DNA of 64,000 nt from Pyrenopolyporus hunteri. Taxonomy: Eukaryota > Ascomycota > Sordariomycetes > Xylariales > Hypoxylaceae. A program made the translations under genes and the position numbers. Positions 12,019-23,820 of this stretch are shown in pieces. The stretch's first letter is position 1; every line of letters begins with the position of its first letter. Location: NCBI GenBank assembly GCA_902806595.1, contig CADCXC010000013.1, positions 992,001 to 1,056,000 on the forward strand, in the 5' to 3' direction. Below the pieces are notes generated by a model. The model had not been told where the DNA came from and made no database searches. It saw only the letters and a program-made list of their open reading frames with translations.

Positions 12019-15000
12019 CTTAGCAGCCCATTACCGAACGGTCGGGATAAGCGTCGCGGCGATTTCGGAGTGAGAGAGTGCCGTGGAATGAATACGGGAG
12101 GCCACTTTTACTTATAGAGGGGATTACGATAATCGCGAGTAGGCTAACGGCGTGGCGCAAGCCGGTGATGCTGGGATTGGTAATGCCGGGGGCCCTTTGT
12201 CCGCCTAGAGGTGGATAATCGAGAGGGAGAAAAAGAGGATGTCGCAATGCGATATATGGAATAAGGACGTTAGGTGGGGTTGAGGTGCGTCGGGTGCGCC
12301 AAGGGTATGTTGAGCCTCAAATTGGGAGGAGTCGCGGGTGATGGGCAACGGTGGTATTGACGCGGCAAAGGGGAAAATGAAGCGCGCCGGTTTGTTCGAA
12401 TGAGGATCGCGGAGGAATGATTTTGGCTACCTACCAAGGCAGCTATTCGTTTAAATGTACTGGGACAAACAAGGTTGGACTAAAACCAGGGCCGTTGCCG
12501 TGGCTATATATTTCCTGAGGTGAATGCGCCTGGGCGGGACTGGGCCGATAAACTGGGAGTGGGATGCGATACGGTTCGATGCGGTTTGATGCGATAGATT
12601 TTCAATATTGACTTGGTGATGTGGTTTGTTTAAAAAAAAAAATATGTCGATCGGTCGCGCCTCCCACCTTTCGTTACGCAACTTCCAAACATCCCTGTCA
12701 ACTCTTTCCCGCTGAGGCGCGTCAAATCACCCTTTTTTAAAGTTTTAAGCACCACCACCCACCGGAATTATTTTAGAGTGCCCCAAGCTCCTTCTTCTCC
12801 CTCGGTCTCCAGCCTACTCCAGCCTGGTACCTAAGTACCTAGCTACCTACTCCATCTACTTCCTTTCCTTCTTTTCCCTTTCCTACCTTTCTTTTCTTCC
12901 CTACACGTAGCCTCGTCTTCTCTTGACCTACTACCTATGCAAGATCTAGAGAGAGAACACAAATAATCAAGGTGACTATCTCCACCGAGGCAATGCTCCT
13001 ATGCAGAACCTATTTTTATTTACTTTCTGTTGGCAGCGGCCAGCACGTAATTCTATTATCATCCTTATACCTTACCTAGGTAGTTACCCAACCTTACTTC
13101 GAAGTTGATTCTATCGACTTTCGACTTTTTCACAGTACTATATTTACCGCCGTCGGCCATTCGTTGCCGTCTCGCACTCCATAATTCACAAATCCTAACC
13201 CGATGCGAATAGGTATTGTATACCTACTATGTCCCGCAATCATGTTCCGTCGGTAATCTTCCAATTCACTATATTCGGATTCTCTACCCGCTCATTGGCC
13301 CAGGCTGAATTCACAGTCTGCACATCATTGCGGAGACCATCTCGCCAGCCCACCAAGCCTACTGCTTATGTTCTTTTCATATCTCGGTACAAATATATAC
13401 CTTACCTGCGTATAGACATCTAAAACTGTTGCTAGGTAGTCAGCGACTCGAAACCACCGGCCTTTACTATACCATGTATCCCAAACATCCCATTACCCTG
13501 TGTTACCCTCGCCATTCTAAGTATTACAGAATAGAGCTATGTTCAAAGAACCCCTCTGTTTCGCCAACTCCAACATTTTCAATCAGCAGGGATGACAGAC
13601 TCCTTTTGCTTACCACAGACCAATCAAAAGTCGCATTTGTACTATCATCAGCTTACCTAACCTAGGTAGAGACGAGTGCGAGTGCCTAAAATATGCCATA
13701 GAATTCCCGCACCCAGCTATCTACCTAGGTACGCAGTAGGCCTACTAGGTTAGGGACAAGCACCTCCGGTGCCTGCACACCCACTAACTGTGGCAGTTAT
13801 CACAAGGTATGATAAAACACACACCTACCTATATACCTTAGACATCCAGATAGGTACCAGGTAGGTAAGTATACAGCACCATATTTCCGATATAACGCGT
13901 TAGCCTATACACGTCCGGTGCATATTAGTTGAGCCACTTTCATATTTACAAACGTTCGCGCCACTGGCTCACTCGATTGAAAACGTTCTTTAGCCCGCAG
14001 GTAGCCAATATATCGACTACCTACCTACCAGGTACCGATCCACGTGAGTGGCTCAGTTTGGCGGAGTTCGGGAGGAACCGACACCCGGGCTGCGAATCAT
14101 GTTCAGATTTCTAATAGAACTGCCGACCTTTTAGTACCTACCGTAACACTACCTAGGGAGATAAGGGGTGAATCGTTTTGAATATATCGGAGCCCCATAT
14201 TCGAAGTGTCAGTCAAACGTCTGATCAGCTCAAATGATGCTTGTATACACGTTACACTTTGCTAATATGCTAGCATCCGTTGCTAGCCCCGAGATAGAAA
14301 GTATAGATGTCTACCTAATTAAGATAGAATTCATATTCATAGGTTACCCATAACGAAGGGTCTAGAAGATCCTTTCCATACTCAAAATCAGATGCCCTTC
14401 GGCAAGCGTATCCTACGTCTTCAACTCGGTCTTTGGTTGGGCGAGCTCTATCTCACCAATAATACCTTCATAGGGACTCGTCTATAATGCGTTTCCTACC
14501 ACTATAAGCCCAACGCATACACGGTTATTAGATTCAAACGGTCTCACACTGGTCGTCGGGTATAAGTGGATAGGATAAGTACTCGGATGGAAAAATTGAC
14601 ATCTCTAATAGGTCCGCCAATGATGGTAATATCCTATATATCAGCTAGGTTATTAGACTTGGAGCTTAAACAAGTTGGAAGCAACCCCTAGCATGGCGTC
14701 ACATTCGAGTAGACTAAATCAAAGACAAGAGAACAAGGATAGAGTTCTTGCGTCAATCCCGAGCGGTTGCAAAGAAACCAATAATAGACTTATTATCGTC
14801 ATGCATTATTGCTTTCCCATTGCCACAATTATAAAATTGCAACTACCGACATAAGGCCTTCACCGTGGCTGAAAGGCTTCAACCTAGTGGGACGTAGGAC
14901 GGGATACGGCTTTTCATCAATAAGCTACCTCGATGTAGTTTATAGAAATAAGTGGCTTGATTCAAAAAGCCTGCGAGCGTATCACATAGCAGGCTGTGGC

Positions 15001-17525
15001 GGTATTCTATAGCTTGTCAATCTATTTCGGTATAATTAAACCGAACGGCGGGACCTTGTTAGAAACCTACTACGACCCTTCAAGCCACTACAGGGTATCA
15101 TCGGGAGGCCTTCTTAGACTGTTTTCTTATGGATGCGGGAGCAGATGTAACATTGGTATGCAGAGAACTCGAAAAGATATAGGCTGAGTATCGTGTCAGC
15201 GTCGGAACCGAGCAGAGGCTGGTCTTATATATATGTAAGTAGATGTATATGTAGGTAGAGAAGGAATAGAGTAGGTACATACGGAAACCTCACTACGTAG
15301 AGTTGTAACAGCATACTTTAGGGTGGTAGCGCATGTTGTAGTAACCTAAAGGGTATAGTACCTAGGTATTATCGGACCCCCAACGGGAGGCACATGTACG
15401 CATTCCCCGCATTACCTAGGTAATAGCCGCCCAGGCCCAGCAAGGCAAGTACTAGGTATACCGATACCTTTTACTACGTACCTATTCCGTCTCCAATTCT
15501 ATACCTCGCGTGCTTCCCGTCTAGAAATGGGACGTCGCAGGTACCTAGTACGATATAGACCTAGGTAGGTACTACATAGTATTAATTAGGTAGGTGGGTA
15601 GGTAGGTATACAGCTAACGGATTGATACATGATGGATTTGACCCACCTAATTGGCGGACTAGTCGCGCGGCGCTTCCGATAGACTTACTAAACCACAACC
15701 GCATCAACAAAATTCCAACCATTCACCAAACTTCTACAAGACTACCTACCTAGGTACCTATATTCTCGTCATGTTTCCAAGGCTGGCGGTAACTACAGTA
15801 GTATGGCCAATCAAGGGCGAAAGGCTAGAATATGATGTCTTAAAATTACCTCCTCTTCCTCCCAATCGATCGCCAACCTCCGTTCCGCGCGCTGCACACC
15901 AGCCGTAAACCACGATACCAACGCCATGATCGATGCAACGCCTTTAATACGTTATACACCGCCACAAGCTCCGAGGTTCTGAAGCTATGAGGCTTAGGCG
16001 GCCTAGAAGGCGTACCGTTGGCACAGCCCTTACGCTCATCCGGTCACCAAAACCCCACGGGAACACGACATGATCTTTGTAAGGTGTGTGATAACCGAGA
16101 ATTACATGGCATGCCAGTGACACATCCCCGGCATCGGAACCAGGACTTGCATATATGGCATGGCTAGTGCATGGCTGATATAGTCTATTTAGGCTCCCGA
16201 CCACGTCTTCCCTCCTCGGCCCGTATCACACCCATGTCCACGACTTCAAAACCCCAGCGGTCCGTCCAGAACTGAGCAACCTCGGCCCGGTGACTCGTCA
16301 TGCATTCGCTTGGTTCAAGTAGCCCGGATTATGAGGTCTTGGCGGGGCCCATCCTATATGCTTCAGCTTCGTGACCAACATCGACGGATGATTGGTCCGT
16401 CTTCTCGATGGTCTCGTTCTTCAGTTGCGCAGCATCCCCAGAAGCCTATCGGGTACTCTGAGAAGACCTGCTTAATATGGATGGATACAGACAACACCAT
16501 CTAGACAAATACCCCTTAGATGAGCTTCCTATCACGACTCATCTTACTGGTGCTCGGATCCGGCTCCGGCGCTTGGCCCTGCCGTGCCCGAACTCCTTTA
16601 CACCATATCAACGATGCCATCTACCCCCGCTCTTCTAGCTCCAATACAAGTTACGTACTCGGGTGGTAGGGACAAGGCGCCGTCACTTTAAGGTCAGACG
16701 CTTTGCTTGCTTACGGCTAGAGTTTCGGCATTCCTGCAATCACACCTTAGAGATGCATATCTGACATGGATTTGCTGAAGAATTATCCAGCCCTGTCGAC
16801 CGAACTTGTCGGTCCATGATGTAACATCAGTTCCCAGAAGGTGTTGGTGCCCACGCCTACGATACGGCTCGAGTGGTTGTCCAAGGACGTCATGAGGGTT
16901 GTTAAAAATCCTATCCAATGGGACCTCGATTACTAAGTAAGTCTACATAGCGGTGAGTTCCGCCCTAACATGTTTGTGTTAGTGTCCGAGAACCTCCCTA
17001 TTCCCGTCAGTCCTGAAGTGTTGGTGATCCTTTAACTACCTGTAGGGAAGTCTGTTAGTTTTGAATCCACATTGCCCCTGGAGAGTAAAACTACCTGACC
17101 ACCTTTGCTATTGAATCTCGAGTGGTTTCATATATTCCAACCGAAACCCATAAGCCATCGTATACCCTCCGAGGATACATATCTTCAAGGAGGGGCCATG
17201 AGGGTCACGACACGGTTTGATTCGTATAGGCTATCCCGCTATTGTACCGATAGTGCGGCCTAGCGTAGTCATAATGGTCTTGCGCAATGTAAATCAGTAC
17301 CTCGTCGATTGCATGGGAGTCACCCTTCTTGATTGGACACTACGAATCTAGTCGCGGCACAGTCTGGGCTCGCTAATATGGTGTCGTACGCTTACTTACC
17401 TACCTACCAGAACGAGCTCGGCCGCCCGGTGTTCCTATAAAACCAGATAAAGGCGCTTACCAAGGCCGAAGCTACTTTCTAAAAACAAAGGGAAACAGCA
17501 AAGGAAATCCAGCCCGTTATATTCT
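12019..17525. other. Gene-poor region with dispersed CCTAGG motifs
   Basis: The first ~700 bp should contain the forkhead promoter. From about 12.8 kb the DNA is full of short TACCTAGGTA-like words (for example near 13078, 13668, 13724, 14152, 15361, 15415, 15560 and 15747) and has stop codons in every frame. Between about 15.85 and 17.25 kb the minus strand shows short protein-like pieces in shifting frames (for example a frame at about 16185-16301 reading AEVAQFWTDRWGFEVVDMG), which look like a decayed gene I cannot name. I see no intact gene. Confidence 0.55.
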
Positions 17526-19265
17526 ATGAAAGTTGCCATCATGCTCATCGAACAATCCATAGGAAACCCAGAAGCCAACCTAGAGAATAAAATGAGTTTA
17601 CCATGGTCGTCGATAGAAGCTGAGGTCAAGAAGCCGATACCTAGTTACGGCTACAACTCTTCATCTAGTACTTTATCCTCTCCGCTGCTGCCGGACGACG
17701 CAGCCGACCCTCGCCGACATCTAGTCGTGAGAGGACAGGGTATACACCTCTACTTGGCGGACGGACGAGAGATTCTAGATGCCTGCGGAGGGGCCGCCGT
17801 AGCAGTGAGTAGATTGTCGACGTCTCAAATCCCCGGTTTCTTTGTCCATAGCTAAAGCGTCTATTACTGCTACCTATAAACACCCCACCTAGAAACCAAA
17901 ATACATTGTTGTTCTCAAATCCAACGTCTCGATAAGGGGCTTACTGACATACGGCCATGTAGTGTATTGGGCATGGTGTTAAAGAAGTCACCGACGCAAT
18001 AGTTGCTCAGACTGCTACCATCTCTTACGTCCCATGGGGCTTCCTCGACAGCCAGAGCCGACGGGACCTATCTAGATGGCTGTGCCAGAGTTCTAGCGGG
18101 CACTTTGCCAAAGTATGGGTTACATCCTCTGGTACGTCGTATTCCATAGCTATCAGTCGTGCGAACTCCAGCTAAAGTTATTTCCCTTGAAGGTTCAGAA
18201 GCCATGGAAGGCGCAATAAAACTTGCCCGTGAGTATTTCACGTGGACGGGCGAGCCTCGCCGCGTAAACTATATCGCCAGAGAAGAGTCATACCATGGGA
18301 TTACCCTTGGAGTCCTTTCCATGGGAGGCCACGTCACTAGAAGAAATCCGTTTGAACCACTCCTACTGCCCAACGTCTACCGTATCCCGGCGTGTAATCC
18401 TTACCGCCAGAGATTACCTGGAGAGTCTGATGACGAGTTCGTCTCCCGCAAGGCGGAGGAGCTCGAGCAAGCTTTCCTCCGGGCTGGGCCGGAGACCGTA
18501 GCCGCCTTCGTCGCGGAGCCAGTCGTTGGGGCGGCTGCTGGTTGTTTGCCATCCGTTCCTGGCTATCTCCAAGCTATGAAAGCCGTGTGCGATGAATACG
18601 GAGCTCTGCTTATACTCGACGAGGTCATGTGTGGCATGGGAAGGACGGGGACACTGCACGCCTGGGAGCAAGAGGGCGTCCTCCCGGACATACAAGCGAT
18701 TGGAAAGGGCCTCGGCGGCGGCTACCAGCCCGTCTCCGCCATACTGGCCAGCACCAAGATCGTGCGGGCTATGGAAGCCAAGGGGGCCACTTTCACCCAC
18801 GGGCACACCTACATGGATCACCCCGTCGTCTGCGCCGCCGCCCTGCAAGTCCAACGGATCATACAGCGCGACAACCTCCTCCCTAACGTCCAGGCCCAGG
18901 GCCGGTACCTAGAGAAACTACTCCGCAGCAAGCTGCGCGCCCACCCCCACGTCGGCGATATCCGCGGCCGCGGCCTGTTCTGGGGCGTCGAGCTCGTCCG
19001 GGACAGAGACTCCAAGGAGCCGTTCGATCCGCGTTTACAACTCGCGCGTCGTGTCCAGGAGACCGCGCTCAGCGCCCCGCACAATATGGCGGTTTACTTT
19101 GGCCAGGGGTGCGCGGGGCAGGGTAGAGGTGATCACGTCATGATTATGCCGGCGTACAACGTCACCCGTGAGGTTGTGGAGACGATCGTGGATAGGTTTG
19201 TTGCTGTGCTGGACGATGTTTTTGGGAAGTTGAAGGAGGAAGGGGTTGTTGTCGAGTGGAATTAG
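17526..19265 (+). CDS. Class-III PLP-dependent aminotransferase
   Basis: Exons 17526-17804, 17963-18131 and 18193-19265, coding for 506 residues. A second in-frame ATG at 17592 would give 484 residues, closer to the usual size. Family marks: LYLADGREILDACGG, then CIGHG across intron 1; SSGSEAMEGAIKLAR across intron 2 (PLP-phosphate binding); REESYHGITLG; ILDEVMCGMGRTG with the pyridine-N-binding Asp at about 292; and AIGKGLGGGYQPVSAIL with the Schiff-base Lys at about 321. GHTYMDHPVVCAAAL and GDIRGRGLFWGVELV close the fold. No targeting peptide is evident, so it is probably cytosolic. The amino donor cannot be read from sequence; omega-amino-acid or diamine substrates are typical of this fungal group. 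It is isolated in gene-poor DNA, and its 3' half is clearly GC-richer than the flanks. Confidence 0.92.
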
Positions 19266-20979
19266 CTAAGTTGCTATTCTCTCGATTCTAACTCTTTTGG
19301 TATATCTGTGTTTTTTTAGTACGGTCTATGCTGGCCTCGCTACAGACAGAGTCACTGGCTTTGCCATGGCTTTCATTCCGTTTAGATGGAGACTGGGGTC
19401 TTCCTGGAGAAGAAGCCCCGATAGAAGCTGTCCCGGTGGAAGCTCTCCGGCGTTAGAGATGAGAGTATTTTCCTGCAGATCTAGTGGGCTACTACTACCT
19501 ACTCCCGCTCGAGCGGTAAACATTATGCGTCTGTCACTACCATGAATTTACTGAACTCATCGAGATGGACGGGTTTTTTTGTGAGTACATGGATGAACAG
19601 GTATCTCCTGCCTGGCCTCCATAAACCTATAGACTAGATTCTTACATGATACACAAGTAGATACGCCCAGAAGCGCAGCGAACATCGTCCCCTTCCACCC
19701 TCCGTCCTCCATCCTCCTAACCTCACCAATCCCTTAGCCCACTCACTAGAGTGTAGATCACAGGGCGTATAACATGAAGCGGAAGACACTAGACCCTATC
19801 CCGGACCCCACAGAATACGTCTGAGTCACGGCCCTAAGCAGCGCGTCGGGTTCTCTTTCCCAAAACCTAGACCGAAGGCATCTCATCTCGCCTTTCCCCC
19901 TTCGCTCCGATTTGCTTACATTAGCTTTGAGACCTGGTCACGCATAGGTTAAGCAGGTAGGTAGGTATGTATGTAGGCAACTATGGGCGACTATAGGTAG
20001 GTAACTACCTATAAGCCAACTAACTAAGACCCCCCAGCGCCGCAGGCGGGCAGGCAGAGCGCTCGTGATGCCGGCATATGCCGCTTACGCGTTACATCGT
20101 GTGAGTAGGAGTGTAGAAACTGTGGGGCCCCCTTCTTGGTAGGGTTCTTGGTAGGGAGGTAAATACACTTTGTCGGAGGTATGGATGTGTGTATGTAGGC
20201 ATGGAGGGAGGTAGGTAGGTATTGGTGTGTGTGAGAGTGTGAGTGTGTGTGTTAGTAGTAAGTAGGCCCGTCGGATGGCCCGGTCATTCCTACACACGTA
20301 CCCCTTGTACGTACGTATCGATGCTCGGGCCGCGCCAACAGCGCAAATATTTCGGTCCGTACACGGCAGAGTGATGGTTATCCTAGACAGGGATAAGACG
20401 GGTTGGCGGATGGATGGGCGGGATCTTTGTTGCTGAATGTGCTGCTTGGTGGTTACCTGGGTGGTAACGTATGTAGAATCGGGTATGTCTGCCCCGAAAT
20501 GATGAGCACCCTATATATTACCTAAGTAGGCGCCTATATGAGAGCCCGGCACAAGTGTAGATGTGTATCTTCGACCCGAGATGCCGGATAGAGTTTTGGT
20601 GCTAGCATATAAAGGGTCATGATAGATCTCTACATCGCGTTCCAGACCCAGATCCCCGTCGACGGTGCCAATGCCCAGGATAGAGTAACACCGTAGCACC
20701 GGCTCTCTGGGTTGCAATCGACCGGGCCGGACTTGAGGGTACTCTTTGCCCCCCGATAAGGCAGAAGAACGCGTGAGGAAACGCCGGATATTGGCGCAAG
20801 GGAATAGCCACGCTGACGTCTCGGATGAAGGAAGACGCTGCCCTGAAGAAGGAGGGTTGCACTGCGGGCTGACTATAGCTTAACCGGCGTTCCCGGTATC
20901 TCCCCACGTGTAGCAGTAGCCCAAAGGCTCTGTATCTCAGGACCGCGGTGCACTCGCGTGTGTGTTGGAAGGCAGGTCT
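19266..20979. other. Spacer between aminotransferase and DML1
   Basis: No gene recognised. It contains TAGG-type short repeats (about 19955-20010, 20208-20220) and a GT/GA-rich microsatellite (about 20224-20252). Confidence 0.5.
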
Positions 20980-22728
20980 TCACTCGTCGTCATCGTCTTC
21001 ATCACTGTCACTGGACCAGCCTTCCTTATAGCTATCGGCAATCTCAGCGAGTTCATTGCCTATGGTCTCCCGGTCTTCCAGCCCGATAGAGCGGATTACA
21101 GTGCTTCGTAAGGCCTTCACTTTATCTGTGACTGTTGAATCCGTAGATAGTGCTGTTTGGACGGATACATGGTCTCTCAACGGATGGCCGTAACTATCCC
21201 GGAAAATCCTTGGATAGCTGTCGAGGATCGGGAAAGCAACCTGGGATCGGTAACTGGGGTCCCGGTTAGTATCATGGGGGAGAGACATTAATTAATCATA
21301 CTAGTGACTCATAGTCTGCTAGTTGTACTTACTTATGTATTTTGGGGCGACGCCGAATGCCATACAAGTTCCTCGCTTCCAGCTCGCCGTCATTGTTAGT
21401 CGGTTCTGGGTCCTGTGACCCTCTATTGGCTAGAACTTGGCTGAAGATACGGCGACGGCGCCGCCTTCTTCCGCTTTGGTCCAGACGGAGGTCTTGGGGA
21501 GCTGATAAGTCGATATCGAGGGTCGCAGCCCCTTTCTGTGAGCCGGAGTCGGATTCTTCGTCAATGTCCATTTCAACGTCGTAAGAGTGAAGGACGCTTT
21601 CGCCCCGTCCATTCAACCCGTTGGTGGTTCCGTTTGTGCCATTTTGCTGCGGCCTAAATGGTTCGGATATACTCATCTCCAAGTTAGCAATCGTCTGCTT
21701 TCCGAATACATTTAGAAGATCCGTCATATTCCCGAGATTACTTGAATAGGCACGGTCGGATGTCCTCAGCCGAGTGTAAAGAGTCATGCTCTCGAAAGCT
21801 GCGGCGAAGAGAGCGGATACGTGCCAAGGAGATGAGGAGTCCAGCTGCACAGATGGAGGTAAAGGGGTCTCCGGCAACGCGAGGGGAACGACCAATGATG
21901 CTTGCGAGTTGAGTTCCGCGAGAGCGCGAGCTTTATTGGTGAGTTTCAGTAATCTCTTCTCCTATTTCATGATAAGCAACGGATAGCAATAATGAGGATG
22001 GGATGCGAATATACCCTTGGTAAGCCCCTATTAGGTTCCTGCGTCCCAAAAACCCAAATAGGGGTTTTGCCGTACTCGTCCCTAAGTCGCTCCATATATT
22101 TAGCCGCGAACCCGGCCCAGGCATCGTCGAGGCCTGTCATGACTTGAAGGCCTTGCATATGATCCGCCTCTTCAACAAAGGGACGCAGATCCCGATCTAG
22201 AAGGTCGTGCTCCTTATCTAGCGAGGCAAAAAGCTCCTCTCCCATATGCCACTTCTCAAAGGGCATGACGGTCGAGTTGAGCTCATACTCACTCAGCTGG
22301 ATGATGGACTTGGGATGGAAGTAGACCCGGTTGAAGTCAGACCAGTACCTGACCGTACTCGTCGTGAGCTCCGCAGGCGGCTGACCCGCATCGAGACTCT
22401 CTTGATATGCGCTCGTCTCTATGGGCTGTTGTCTCTGTACCACTGTTTGACCGGACCATAAACTATTGGAGGCGGCGTCGCCATCTATATCATATAAAGC
22501 ATTAATTTTCCGCAGCGTGCCAAAACCCCCCTTCAAATCGTAGATTACGGTCCTAGGCATAAATGTCTCGGAGCCGTCGGAGCCGATTCCCGGCCTGAAG
22601 TGGACATCGTGATCAACGGGTGATTCCTCTTCGGCGCCATATGTGAAATACGATTCCTGGGCATTCCAGAAATGGTTCGCCAGGTAATTGCTCTGCTGGC
22701 CAAGTTGCAGGGTGATGATTTCACGCAT
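20980..22728 (-). CDS. DML1: Misato/DML1 tubulin-like protein
   Basis: Exons in coding order: 22728-22015, 21961-21333 and 21253-20980, coding for 538 residues. The N-terminus MREIITLQLGQQSNYLANHFWN is the tubulin-like Misato segment II. The hallmark blocks PVDHDVHFRPG, PRTVIYDLKGGFGTL, WSDFNRVYFHPKSI and GLDDAWAGFAAKYMERLRDEYG follow. After intron 1 come EKRLLKLTNKARAL and SPWHVSALFAAAFESMTL. A long acidic/Arg-rich insert (about 350-430) separates these from the C-terminal YRSQVAFPILDSYPRIF and an acidic end (SDSDEDDDDE). In yeast Dml1 is needed for mitochondrial DNA inheritance; in animals Misato affects mitochondrial distribution and spindle microtubules. The branch site TACTAAC of intron 2 is clear. 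It is divergent from the peroxiredoxin-like gene. Confidence 0.95.
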
Positions 22729-23122
22729 CTTGAAAAGATGTGATAGGAACGCCCTTCATCAATAATGCGGCAACGAAGTTGAAGTCCCGAAGAGAATTAT
22801 ACGATCAAGATGTTTAACGCAAATAGTTATGCAATAATATCCAAAAGCTGGGGATAGAAGCTTAGAAAACGACCAGGTGACAGCCGCCAACCAGCTGTCA
22901 AGAGTCGGTAATTGCCGGTGTTTATTTATCTTTAGACCGGTGATTGCCGGGCCGATAAAGATTCGTTATCGACCAATGATGACTTCGGTATTGAAACATA
23001 AAACCAACAATCCCTTCAACAACTACACGTGTATTCTTCCATTCTCCAATACCAGGTACTATATATCGCTCATCTACCACCTACCTAGGTATACTAGGCG
23101 TCGCTGCTGCTACAGCCCCGAG
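22729..23122. promoter_or_regulatory. Divergent promoter of DML1 and peroxiredoxin-like gene
   Basis: This 394-bp spacer lies between two start codons facing away from each other. It carries a CCAAT box at 22973-22977 (+), about 150 bp upstream of the plus-strand ATG, and one ACCTACCTAGGTA motif at about 23080-23092, in the probable leader. Confidence 0.5.
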
Positions 23123-23820
23123 ATGGCCTCCCTGGCGCAGGAGTGGGAGTCCTTTAAGACACCTCCTCCGAAGGAGGTATCGCCAGTTCCCCAAGTCGGC
23201 TCCAAAGCGCCTGTCCATCCTAACCTGACTCTCCCGACCGACAAACCCACCGTCATCGTCTTCCTCCGCCATTGCGGCTGTCCATGTGAGTCTAACCTCT
23301 CCCCCCCTACAACCCCACGATCTTCAGCCACAGGCAAGACTAACTAGTTCCTCCCACCCCAGTCGCGGAAAAGACGTTCAAGATCCTGACGGAGCTCTCG
23401 GTGTACCACAAGGACGTGCACTTCGTCGCGGTGTCACACTCGTCGCCCGAGGCCACGGAGCGGTGGGTCGTGCAGGTCGGCGGGAACTGGGAGGTGCAGG
23501 TGGTCGTGGACTTCGAGCGGGAGCTGTACGCGCGGTGGGGGCTCGGCGTGGCGACGACCTGGCAGGTGCTCGGCCCCGTCGCGCTGTACAAGACCCTCCG
23601 CCTCGGCAAGGACGAGAACATCTGGAACCGCCCGACCGAGAGCGGGAGCCGCTGGCAGAACGGCGGCGCCTTCGCCCTCGACAAGGACGGCGTCCTCAGG
23701 TGGGCCCAGGTCGCCGCCTCCGCCGCCGATCTCCCGGACCTCGACGCCGCCCTCACCAGCCTGGGCGTCAAGATCAGGCCGAAGCCCCCGCCAGAGCCTA
23801 GGACTGACGGTTTCTTGTGA
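23123..23820 (+). CDS. Peroxiredoxin-like AhpC/TSA-family protein
   Basis: Exons 23123-23285 and 23363-23820, coding for 206 residues. A thioredoxin-fold peroxiredoxin-like domain spans most of the protein: VGSKAPVHPNL, then PTVIVFLRHCGCPFAEKTF with Cys51 and Cys53 at the active-site position (read across the intron), HFVAVSHSSPEATERWV, and GGAFALDKDGVLRWAQVAASAADLPDL. This fungal AhpC-TSA_2 group is thought to reduce peroxides or act as a thiol-redox protein. There is no signal peptide, so it is probably cytosolic. Exon 2 is extremely G+C-rich at third positions compared with DML1 next door, which creates a long Arg/Gly-rich shadow frame. The start chosen is the first ATG with good family alignment; longer upstream frames lack an obvious start context. 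Confidence 0.9.

Noticed and set aside
20085..20297. GT/GA-rich repeat as a possible regulatory or Z-DNA site
   Set aside because: Short and interrupted; no supporting context.
23286..23801. Arg/Gly-rich plus-strand frame of 171 codons
   Set aside because: Alternate frame of the GC-rich peroxiredoxin-like exon 2.
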